Positions 43,994 to 54,224 of a DNA stretch of 64,000 nt are shown in pieces. Position numbers and translations under genes: made by a program. A model generated the notes under the pieces. The model ran no database searches. It was not told the origin of the DNA and was given only the letters and a program-made list of their open reading frames with translations. Within the stretch, counting starts at the first letter, position 1; every line of letters starts with the position of its first letter. The stretch spans positions 5,332,001-5,396,000 of the forward strand of contig CM069869.1 of the NCBI GenBank assembly GCA_036172665.1, in the 5' to 3' direction. This stretch comes from Prosopocoilus inquinatus (lineage: Eukaryota > Arthropoda > Insecta > Coleoptera > Lucanidae).

Positions 43994-45038
43994 ACAGAAA
44001 CAGAATTTTCTTGTAGTTTGGTTTATTCCGGGAGACGCCAGTCAGTCTGGGTGTTTATTTTTTTATTATTCGTTCCAAGCGTGTTGCAACATTTCTCGTC
44101 AGTTTCGTGGAGACGCTCCCATGGCCTCTGTCATATAATTTCAATCGAAAAAGTTTATGTCACATTTCGCCGGATTGGTCATCTTTTCCCGATCGCTTTT
44201 TCTTTATGCTCGTTTCTTTTCTCCCCTTTTCTCTTGCCGAATCGATTTAGCAATACTTATTCCCTAGTAAATTAGTTTTTTGCGTAAACCACACGTGTTT
44301 CGCGCGACTTTTGTTGTGTGTGCAGTATATTTACCTTTGGAAGGTGAAGGCTTTGGCCGAATTTGAAGCGGTTTATCCCAAATGTAAGCAGCATATTTAC
44401 GCGCTTTTCATAGCCTGGCAATTTGCTTACTGCTCAGATGAATCTTTACAGTCGTTCGCAAATTAGCTTTGTGTTTTACGATCTTTCATGTTGCTCTCCT
44501 TTAGGTTTTTCCTATTGGGCCGAGTTACTTGGCGTTTTCGCCCCTAGGCCCCATGCAGTACTCGAGTTTTGAAACTCCGTAACTGGGCATTTTGCCGAGT
44601 TTACGGCCTGCGAGCCTTATTCTTCGTCCGACGCTGGACCAATAGTAGATTTAGAGACCGGATATTCGTCGCCTTGCGGACGCTACAAGACCACTGATGA
44701 AGGTCGGACCAATCCTTCTTTTTATTTATTTATTTATTCTTGACTGTCCGGTGCCCTTGCGATTGCGTTAATATTAAGTTAAAATATTGAATCCCTTCAG
44801 GATCTGTTTCACTTAGAGCTAGTGAGTTTTGATAATTTGTAACTTTTAACGTTGGCCTAAGTTTCGGATCCGAAATCTCATTTTAATTCATCCGAGATTA
44901 GCTCGGTGAGTTTCTTTGTGGCCAACAGGGTGTAATGATAGAATTAATATTTATTAGAGTTCTTTTGGTCTCAATGCCGAGATAGTATCTGAGGTTTTCA
45001 GCCTGTATTTTTGTGTGCACTTGTTTTAAGCGCCTACT
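43994..45038. other. unidentified stretch, possible 3' part of gypsy remnant
   Basis: Lies downstream (minus strand) of the gypsy pol end and has a T/C-rich plus strand like the stretch at 4409-5960. An LTR would be expected here, but I could not find paired LTRs or a convincing TG...CA boundary. A short hairpin (gagctaatctcgg with ccgagattagctc) is near 44880-44905. Confidence 0.3.
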
Positions 45039-46400
45039 TTATTCATTTTCTTGTACCATTGACCTGTTTATGTTGTGTTTGAATAAATCATTGTTGAAAT
45101 CATTTGGATGTAAGCGCGTTTTCTTAATTTCCTTAATTTTCCGCGGTAGAAACAGTTGGCAGTAGTCATCAGGTAGTACAATCGATGCTGGCATCAAAAT
45201 TGTCGATTTCTGTGACGGTTCGGCTGAAAGATCCACGTCCATAGTTGCAATATTCGAATCCAAGATTGGAGACGGTAAAGGATTCAATAAAATCAATTGA
45301 CGTTTCGATTCATTCGAGACCAACTCCAATTTACGAGCTATCAAATGATCGATGTGACTTCTGTATACCTTTCCACATGGTAATCGGGTCACCTTCTTCT
45401 TAATTTTTTCAAAAATCATTAAACATTCACATTAAAACAGCGTCACTTATAAATGTTCGTGGTTGACCATGACTACCTTGCTGATATCGCGCTTTGTCTT
45501 CTAGACTACTTCGGATATAATCCAGCGGAAAAAGAACTCTCGGCGTCCCAGAATCAAATGAGCAGATGTAAAACCCGTTGTCGGATCTATGCGTTAGAAA
45601 GAAATCGCGATAGACGATATGTGATTATCTCCATCGACGTTTTCTTCACACCAATGACACTCTTGAAGCTGCAAACCAAAACGTTCTGCTACTCCGTTAG
45701 ATCGTGGATGATAAGGCGATGTACGCACTAGATGAATTTGAAAACGTTGGCAAAACCGATGAAATTCAACACTTGCAAATTGAGGGCCGTTATGTGCGAC
45801 AATTCGCTTCGGTATACCAAGACGTGCAATGAGATTTTGTAATAACGTAACGGATGAATGTGAAAACGTTGGCAAAAGCGATGAAATTCAACACTTGCAA
45901 ATTGAGGGCCGTTATGTGCGACAATTCGCTTCGGTATACCAAGACGTGCAATGAGATTTTGTAATAACGTAACGGATGAATGTGAAAACGTTGGCAAAAG
46001 CGATGAAATTCGTCATTTGTAAATTGAGGGCAGTTATCTGCGACAATTTGTTTCCGTATACCAAAACACGCAATGGAGTTTTTGTAATGTGACGATTGAT
46101 TCCGAAGATGATTTCAATCGAATTTCTTCGTGCCACTTCGTTCGGGCGTCGACCACAGTAAGCCACGTATGGATGTGGAAAGGATCAGCATAATCGACAT
46201 GTAAGCGAAATCAATGCTTTTTGGGAAACTCCCAAGGATGAACAGGAGCTTCGGAAGCGTCCGGTAGAACGAATTCACAATGTTGCCATATTTTGATCTT
46301 CTTTTTGACATTGGCATTCAAATTTGACACCCAAACAAACACAACGAATCAAGGTCTTCATTCGAACAATGTGACCTTGCAATTCATTCAAAATTTCTTT
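45039..46400 (-). pseudogene. gypsy pol remnant: integrase and C-terminus
   Basis: Minus strand, from N- to C-terminus: the zinc-binding H2C2 region (near 46400-46290, ELQGHIVRMKTLIR, then C-x-C residues), APVHPWEFPKKH followed by a stop, HVDYADPF with the first catalytic Asp (near 46200), VVDARTKW, then GIPKRIVAHNGPQFASVEF (near 45820) where the second catalytic Asp is His, and SPYHPRSNGVAERF with the catalytic Glu (near 45700). The pol C-terminal part follows: LILGRRE near 45540, GKVYRSHIDHLIAR near 45350, and a natural stop at 45039. The middle segment is triplicated (see repeat). There are many stops and frame changes; RT and gag are not present. Confidence 0.85.
45741..46106 (-). repeat. 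three tandem copies, 122-bp period, inside integrase
   Basis: The segment starting aaaacgttggcaaaa occurs at 45741, 45863 and 45985. The first two copies are almost identical; the third is diverged (for example ttgtaaattgagggcagtta in place of ttgcaaattgagggccgtta). The unit encodes the GIPKRIV(A)HNGPQF region, so the gypsy fragment was expanded after it was already inactive or as it decayed. Confidence 0.9.
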
Positions 46401-49400
46401 TCTTAGACCAGAGGTGGTTTAGTCTTTTTCTGTTGGTTTGGTTTCTGTTGGTTTTCCCCATGGTGGAAGTAGGTAAGTAGGTAAGTTATGCGTTACACAG
46501 GAAACTTGCATAGAGAGAAAGTAGCCAATAGTGTCTGCCGATAGGGATACAACAAATGAGATCGACCGCTGCCGTAAATTGGCCGATTCCTACGGGTTAA
46601 GTCCGCGCGACATGGTTTTCCCCTCGTGTCAATTATGTTTCCCTAGTTGCCAAATTATTTTCCAGTTTCGGAAATGTCAAATCATATGTCAAATAGGTAA
46701 GTCATTTGACAAATTGAGATATAAAAGGAAAACCCGAAAGAAAGCGACTATGTCACCGGATCTGATGCTGCGTTACATTCTAATCATTAGTTACACTAAT
46801 CGGCCAACTAATCACTTCCAGAAATCGGGCCTTAATAATTTTTAAGTTTCAATGCTGAAAGATGTGTGAAAGGTGGTCCCTCTGTTATCAACCAACAGAG
46901 CTAGTTTCTCCAGCCAATGTAAAAATATTTGATAATTGTCTCGCAAGAAGGTGTTTTGTTCTTTTAGTTGTAAACGGGTCATTTAAAAAATTTTTAATTG
47001 GCGTAAGCTATGATTTTAGAAAGGGTATTGGCAACTCTGACGAGACAACTGAAGTTTTTATTTAAGTCGTCAGATAAGTTCGGCCAAATAATTGAGAAAG
47101 AAGAAGAAATTACCAAATTGTCAGATAACTAAGTAAATTAATCAGAAAGAGTCAGAAAATTTGGAAAAAGTTGAAAGACAAGGGGCATTGTACATTCGCC
47201 TAAAGCGAGTGTATAAACAGAAATAAAAAATAAAAGTTTTTGCTTTTTTAATCATTTTATACCTAAACGTTTAACATAATTTTTCAGGTTTCAATTAAAA
47301 TGTCAAAAATTAAAATGAATCTCAATGACCCATGAAGCGTTTTCATTAGCTGCAATGCAAGTAGTGACTGGTTAATTCTAGAAAATTAAGTTCCAGTTAA
47401 TCTGGTAACCGAAAGTTTCGTCATCTTGCAACAATCATCCGCGGTAACCACCCTTTTATTGCGTTGAGAGCAGGTACTTAAAATTCAGTACGTCGGAAAA
47501 TAAAAGCCTGTCCATAACAAGGGGGAAAGTCTAAAACAAACTCTGAAGAGTTTTCATCCACCAGGGCACCAAGTTAATGACCGACCGACGTCGTTCAATG
47601 CAGGAAATCTCCCACGAGCTTTCTCGTCAACACGAAAATTGTGCGCCGGACGCACCGTGAAAATGGGGTCAGGCCCTTCAAAGACAACACCACCTACGTG
47701 CCCTGGGGATATCACATCGACGACTGCATGCTACAGGCACGGCACTAATTAATAAACCCATACTTGGCCCTACCACTAACTAAGAAAGGAAGGGCTTGGA
47801 CGAATCGATAACAACGTGAATAAAATCAGCAAAAGTCAACTGCGCATGACATGACATGAGTAACAACCAACGGCAGCAAATGTCAAGTGTAAACCTAATT
47901 TATATTTCCGTCGAAATAACAGCTGGGCAGAAAAAAACGTAGAACCGCAAGAAAACACAAACTAAGACGTCGTCGAAGTTTATGGCCAGTCTCGACGTTC
48001 AAAATAAACATTCAATTTCATTCTCACGAAATGCAGCTGCGAACGCTTATGATTGTGCAACCTCATGAACGTACAGAAGGAAATCGATTTTATTGCTGAA
48101 TATGAAATAGGCACTCAGAGAGCAACTTTGATTCTGCTAAACCACATAGTTTCACATGGGAGAACTTTCCAAATTGAATCTTTATTTTTCTTTTAATCTA
48201 TAATATAATTGCTGAATCTTTCATTTCAATTTATAGAATTTTCATGCAAAAAAAGAAAACGAAGCAAACTGAAAAAAGAAAAGCAAGTGGCTGCTTATAG
48301 CTTTCATCGATTCCTTAGCGGGGAAGATGTACCCACATTTAACATTTTAAAGTGTGACTATTGCCGGAGCTTTACTGTAGCGGAACACGGGCTTGTTAAT
48401 GGTCTCATGGGTGGTTGGGCGTCTTTAAAGCTGCAGCACGCTGAAATACAGGGCGCATTATTGCAAGCAGCCATTACGTAGTTGGAACACGGAGTGTACC
48501 CCCGGTGACAAATTGCTCTTTTAAAAATAAGTCACGTTCGAATATCTGTCGCAATTCGGAATCTATTTATTGCCCGTATTTATAGTGAGAGACACGTCAA
48601 TATTACATCTTTCGTATTAGTATAACAAGCCCTGACGCCATAACTTTTTTGTTAATCAACGGGAATGTTTACTAAAATAATTCATCTCTGCTCCGTTTTA
48701 CATTTAAGTTCTTTATCGGTAGGAGGGAGGGGCTGGGGTTGGGAGTAGTTCAACGAAAAGAAATAAGGGTTAAGTCAAGAGTAGTTGTGGAAAAGCCGTC
48801 CTAATCGATAATTCTGAGCATTTGCCGAACTTTAACGGAATAAATTCAGTGCTCGAGTAGTAAAAAAAAACAGCTGGTTGTATTTTCAGGACGTCTTCTG
48901 CAGAAAATTTCGAGTTAAAAGACACAGCCTCTGATGGAATTTAGATAAACAGTTCTGCTAAATAAATAAGAACCTACTTCCTAAATATCGGGGCTTCATT
49001 TAACCCTGTATTTCGCGTGACCTACAACGTATCTTACTATTGACGAATAGTTTTCTACCACCTTACTTAATTAATTAATTCCCGATCACTTACCAATAAT
49101 TGATGGTTAGTTGCGTTGAGAAGTCAACCAACTGTTCCGAGTTAGTTCCTGAAGGAGAAGGGTATGGGTCAAATCTACTGATACGGGTGCCAGTGAATAA
49201 CCCTAGCTGATACACGCACTGTGCAACCCACCCCCAAGGATCCACAGCGTACGCCGATAATCGAAAACTTCCAGGAGATATCTTAACACTGTAAACACTC
49301 GGTCATTCAAGATAGCTTTTACGACGTCGCGAAACACCACAACGTACTTAATAATAAATATATTTAGGCACACGAAATCTTCGTATAACAATACGCACAC

Positions 49401-49782
49401 TGGTCTTGAGAGTTTAGAGCTATAAATATTTCGAACTCGATGCGATCCTCAACTTAAACAACGATTAAATTCAACTAGGTGCGGTACTGACCTTTACAGA
49501 AATGTGAGACGGTCTTCAATCTTCTTAAGTTAAACCTGGTTTTAGAACCACGAAAAAATATTAACTAGTGCACAAACATGTGCATGAAAGTATTTACATA
49601 AACAATTAGATAACGTCAATTATAAAACAGAAGTGCACGTGTTCTTTGGTTCCAGTAAATCGATGTGGCGGAGTGACGGTCGCAGTCAGATATCAGCAAT
49701 GAGACGCTCTCTCATGGAAATGTATATAACTTCGGCCAATGTTATCGTACACCAATTGCTCTATGACCGTCGAAATGGAGCA
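46401..49782. other. no supported gene
   Basis: Frames at 46531-46845, 46862-47065 and 48209-48481 show no recognisable domain. The last is Lys/Arg-rich at its start and could be a small exon, but nothing supports it. No paired repeats bounding an element were recognised. Confidence 0.4.
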
Positions 49783-50026
49783 CCGTCATGGCGACTTCGA
49801 GGAAATTCATCACTTGTAAATTGAGGGCCGTTATCTGCGACAATTTGCTTCGGTATACCAAAACACGCAATGAGATTTTATAACGTGAAGGTTGATTCTT
49901 AAGTCGATGATTTCAATCGAATTATTTCGGTCCTCCTAGTTCGGGCGTCGACCACAATGAGCCACATATTACCGTGCAAATGATCAACATGCGAGCCTGA
50001 ACGCCGTCATGGCGACTTCGAGGAAA
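49783..50026 (-). pseudogene. gypsy integrase fragment between 23-bp direct repeats
   Basis: Minus strand 49990-49806 encodes WLIVVDARTRRTEIIRLKSS (around the first Asp side), two stops, then GIPKQIVADNGPQFTSDEF with the second catalytic Asp intact. It is the same family as the remnant at 45039-46400 but keeps Asp where that copy has His. The fragment lies between two copies of ccgtcatggcgacttcgagg plus aaa (49783-49805 and 50004-50026). No LTRs are present, so this is not a normal insertion. Confidence 0.82.
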
Positions 50027-50560
50027 GTGGAACCTTCACAGTGTACAGACGTTACGCCCCCCGGTATGGGAAAGAACAGTAGCAAACATAGAAGCGAAAA
50101 TAGAAAGTGGACCCCTCTACTAAAACAAAGAAATCCATTACAATCGTGGTCCGCGCTGACATCTCAACCTAATTATCTCTGATTCTAATGCAGATTCGGT
50201 TTATCCGCTCGGAAGATTTGCTCGATAGCAACTCGAAGGACACGTAGGTCTGATATAATTATAGGTATACGGTATTATAGAAAACTGCAACTCAATTACG
50301 CACACATTCACGATGGAAACAGAACGTGTGTTCACCTTAACGTGCCGAACGATAAAATGTCAAAGTGAGATCGATGATGTTGGAAACGGCTCTGTAACAG
50401 CAAAACGGCGAGCCAATTCGAAAACAGGACGCGATGAACGTGATTGATTAAAACCAAAGAAAGCCTTGATTTCAAACGGCGTCACTTCCGGGACGCAATG
50501 TTACCAGCTTACTAAATCAAGCGCATACCACACGCGGTTACCGAAATGTAACTGCTAGGA
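50027..50560. other. no supported gene
   Basis: Spacer with nothing recognised. Confidence 0.5.
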
Positions 50561-50568
50561 ATTAACCC

Positions 50569-52430
50569 CAGTGGCGTAACTGGAAGTCAAGTCGCCGGGT
50601 TGCAAAATTTTTGCCAGCGCCTTTAATCTGTTACAATATTTAGAAAGCAAAAAAAACTTTAACTAATTTTATGAAAACTTTAAAGAACAAAATTAAAAAG
50701 AAAATTTTAAGAGGTCAATTTCCTTAGCTGCTTACTTTCTATGCCAACAATAAATAAATCAAGACTGCTTAATTGCCTTTGGATTGTCCTATTTCAAAAA
50801 AAGTGACGGGTTTAACAAAATTTTAGGTTAGAAAAGCTGCCGAAAAGTAGCGCCAGGTGGAATACACACTTAAATCGTTTCTAAAACACTTTCTGAGAAA
50901 CTAGTTTTGTTAATCTGTCGTCCGGAATTTAAAGGGAACACAATTAATTACACCTACAGATTAACAGGTGGCGCTGTTAATGTTTGAAACTTATTTCTGA
51001 CCATTCTGTTCAACTTTGTTCGAAATTGCTTGCTTTAACATTATTAATTGCTAAAAGGACCTCCAGACGGCTGTGAGCACCGCGCAAACGCCGAACATTA
51101 TTTTAATTTCTGGAACAAAAGGTTGTCGTCATTTCTTAAGTGAGGAAGCGTGCGACATTCAAATTTCCGAAAGGAAAATAAAATAGAAGAATAATCTGTA
51201 TGAAATGTCAATTCCAAATAAATAAATGAGTAAATGAGACATTAATTCATAATCAAAAACAAACAAAAAAAAACCGGAAGCGTGAAAAGAAAAAAAGACA
51301 GACAAAAACCAAAAAGGCGTATAAAAAGCAAGGCTGATGAGAAACTGAAAAACAAAGCGGAAACCGGAAGAGTACCGCGAACAAAAGAGAAACAGAAGAA
51401 GATCGACGTTTCTGGAGCGACATTAAACTTGCCAATGGAAAATAAATAAATAAAATAAAAGAATAATCCGTGGTATGCAATGTTGAATCGAGTATACAAA
51501 TAAATAAACGAATGAATGAGAAATTAATTCTTGATCAAACACAAAGGAAAACTCGAATAATGAACAACGGAGTGTGTAGAAAAAATGGACAGAAAACAAA
51601 AGGCGCATAAAAATCAAGGCTGACGAGAAACTGAAGAAATAAAGCAGTGGAAGCGAGAAGAGCGCCGTGAACAAAAGAAAAACAAAGGAAGATCGACGTT
51701 TCTTGAACGGAATAGATCCAATCTAAAAGTTAATGCGAGAAAACAAACAAAAACAAGAAAAAACAATGAAGTGCAAAGAAACAAACAAACAAAGCTTGAT
51801 TTATGTGATTTTCAAAGACTTTTCGTTGAAAATTTTTCTTGCTTACAAGAAGAAAACAAAAAATAATGTACAAAGAAACAAATGAAAGCTTCATATTATT
51901 TTCATCGAAAGTCATCATTTTCTTGGCTTACAATAAGTGGTAAAAAGTAATAAATAAATACAAAGAAGCAAATGAAAACTTTCCGTTGAAAACTTTCATA
52001 GATTTGTCACGTATTTTTTTTTATTTACAAAAAGGTGCAAGTAAATAAATAAAACTTTATCTACAAGAAAACTTTACTAACGTTTTTCAGTTTTTTTCGA
52101 TTCTCATTCCGGTAAATTACATATTTGCGGCTCCGATTAACAGATGGCGCTACATTAGAAGTAGATAGTTTTCTTGGCGCTTTCCAGCTGCTCTCAAATT
52201 TCTTTTTTATTTATCTTCAAAAATTAAAATCCTCTTCATTTTTCTCTTTTTGTATTTCAGACTGTTATTCTGTATTTAAAATCTTGAATCTTTTCAGGGA
52301 ATAAAAAATCTGTAGCTATCTGAATATTCGCTTGTTAAAAAAAGTCTGTAAAGGCTCTAGAATAGGCGCCTACGGCGTCTTAGCGCCGGGATTCTTTGCA
52401 ATTCCCGCAACCCCTGTAGCTACGCCACTG
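50569..52430. mobile_element. 1.86-kb non-autonomous hAT element
   Basis: The ends cagtggcgtaactggaag and cagtggcgtagctacagg are hAT-type. They are flanked by a perfect 8-bp duplication attaaccc (50561-50568 and 52431-52438). A common insect hAT end begins CAGTGGCGTA. No transposase motif is visible. The interior is rich in A/G and contains a tandem duplication of about 270-290 bp. Confidence 0.93.
51150..51720. repeat. two-copy tandem duplication, ~270-290-bp unit
   Basis: The order gcgacattaaacttgcca, agaataatc, aaggctgatgagaaactga and gatcgacgtttct is repeated. For example, agaataatc is at 51187 and 51459, and gatcgacgttt is at 51401 and 51691. Copies differ by many substitutions and small gaps. 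Confidence 0.85.
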
Positions 52431-52438
52431 ATTAACCC

Positions 52439-54074
52439 GTTGGAAAAATTGGTGACTTCGTGTAATGATGCCGCCGCAGTTTTAGCAAGCATGTGTATTG
52501 CTGGTTGTCTAAATATCAGGCAGAGCTTGATTATGCGAGATACGATCAACTGTGAAGACCCTGTAGCAAGTAGGGAATAAAAACTGACTTGTTACAGAGA
52601 GAAAAAAAGAAAAAGCGACGTCGTCAATGGTTACATAAATTACGATTTCAAAGAACATTCAGATATAAACGTCGTACTCACAGCGGCTTGGGGAATTCAG
52701 AGAAGAATAAAATAACTAACGTAAAAATATGTTGGATTGTTCAGCCACAACATTTACTTGAGCCCGTTTATTTGCAGCAAAAAGGAATTTATCAAGGCCC
52801 GGAATAAAATTTCAGTCCCCCCAACACACAGCGAACGGAAGCGCAAAATGAAATAATCATAAGACCGTTGAATAAGAGGCCTTTTTTTCGGAGAAGGGAA
52901 ACCGTGAATGTTTAATAGTTCGGACTGTCTGCTTTCCGATTTATGTCAACTCTCGTTCCGACACTTTTTCAGTGCTTTGACGTATCAAGCCAAATCGGCT
53001 TGACCTCTTCTCCCATCCGACACAGTAAGACTCACATAAAATATATAACTTTGCCGTCTCGTCGCTTCTGCCCCTGACAGAGAAAAATTGTATCTTTTTC
53101 CCCACTATATTAACGAAACTTAAGGGAAGTTGCAGAGAGAAAGTTTTTCATGCGTGGACCTATTCATCAAAGCGAATAAACCCCCAGTTATTTTCATTGT
53201 AAATTTCAAACCATAAAGCGAAGAAATAATATTCCAATTTCGTATTATGCATGTAGGTACAAAGTTAACTCTCTGGTACATGGTAAATTAAGTTTTCAAC
53301 TTTCTGGCTAAGTAATTATCACTTATGTGTGCAGTTCGAACCTTCCCATTAAGCTTTAATATTGCCTGGATGCATTAACTTTACGGAATCTCACTTACAG
53401 AGCTCCTTTGAGGTAAAGCGAAATCGAATTACTCAGGTACTCCGGCAACCCACAAACTACTGCACTACTGTGCCCCCCCCCCCATCTCTGAAAGTAGCTA
53501 TAAGAAGATAATGATTTATAGTAATGCTGGCCTAAATAATTCAAAGTAATCCCTCTTAATTCGTATCGGAAAGATTAGGATTCGACCGCAAGCGCTCGTT
53601 TATAATTGACGATACAATTTAATCCGAATCCGACTGGCCGCTGCAAATTGATTCGCAATACGAAGGCAATTGACCAAGAATTTGTACAAAAGATTAAAGC
53701 ACTTCCCCGTTTGTGATATTTCCCCGCCGCATTCGTATGAATATTAAACGGTGAATTTAGCGCGGCAATTTGGTTCGGCGCATGTTCTGCACTCACGAAT
53801 TATGTATGCACGCAAAGCACAAAGCTACTGCACGTATCAGTTGGGCGCAGACCGCCCAAAAATAAAGTACACAAAAAAACCCTGGGGCGAGTTTCACTTT
53901 AAAAATATGCTGAGCTGACCAAACTCTCTTTAATCTTTTCTGTTTCGAAATAAAAGGCGACATTCTCTTTAAATTATTATCATATTTTATTCTCGTTATT
54001 TCGAACGTTTTAAATGAATATTTTTAAAATGGCTCTAAGAGTATGAAAGCTCTTATTAAAAAGCATAAAGGTTT
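52439..54074. other. no supported gene; one poly-C run
   Basis: A poly-C run occurs near 53472-53484. Open frames are short and without motif. Confidence 0.5.
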
Positions 54075-54224
54075 TGAATTGAATTGAATTTATTCATCAC
54101 CATTGTGGGTACATGCGTACCTATGGTCAGTCAGTAAATGTACATGAATTAGAAATAAAGATGTAAAGATATAACAGTAGCTCAAGTCGAGCCGAGTACT
54201 AGTACTAGTAATTGTTAACATATA

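Noticed and set aside
43994..45038. 3' LTR of the gypsy remnant.
   Set aside because: No second LTR copy and no clear TG...CA boundary with polypurine tract could be identified, so I left it as an unidentified stretch.
46531..47065. Two adjacent plus-strand frames.
   Set aside because: No recognisable domain, no repeats bounding them, and short length.
48209..48481. A 90-codon plus-strand frame starting with a Lys/Arg-rich segment.
   Set aside because: Could be an exon, but nothing in sequence or context supports a function.
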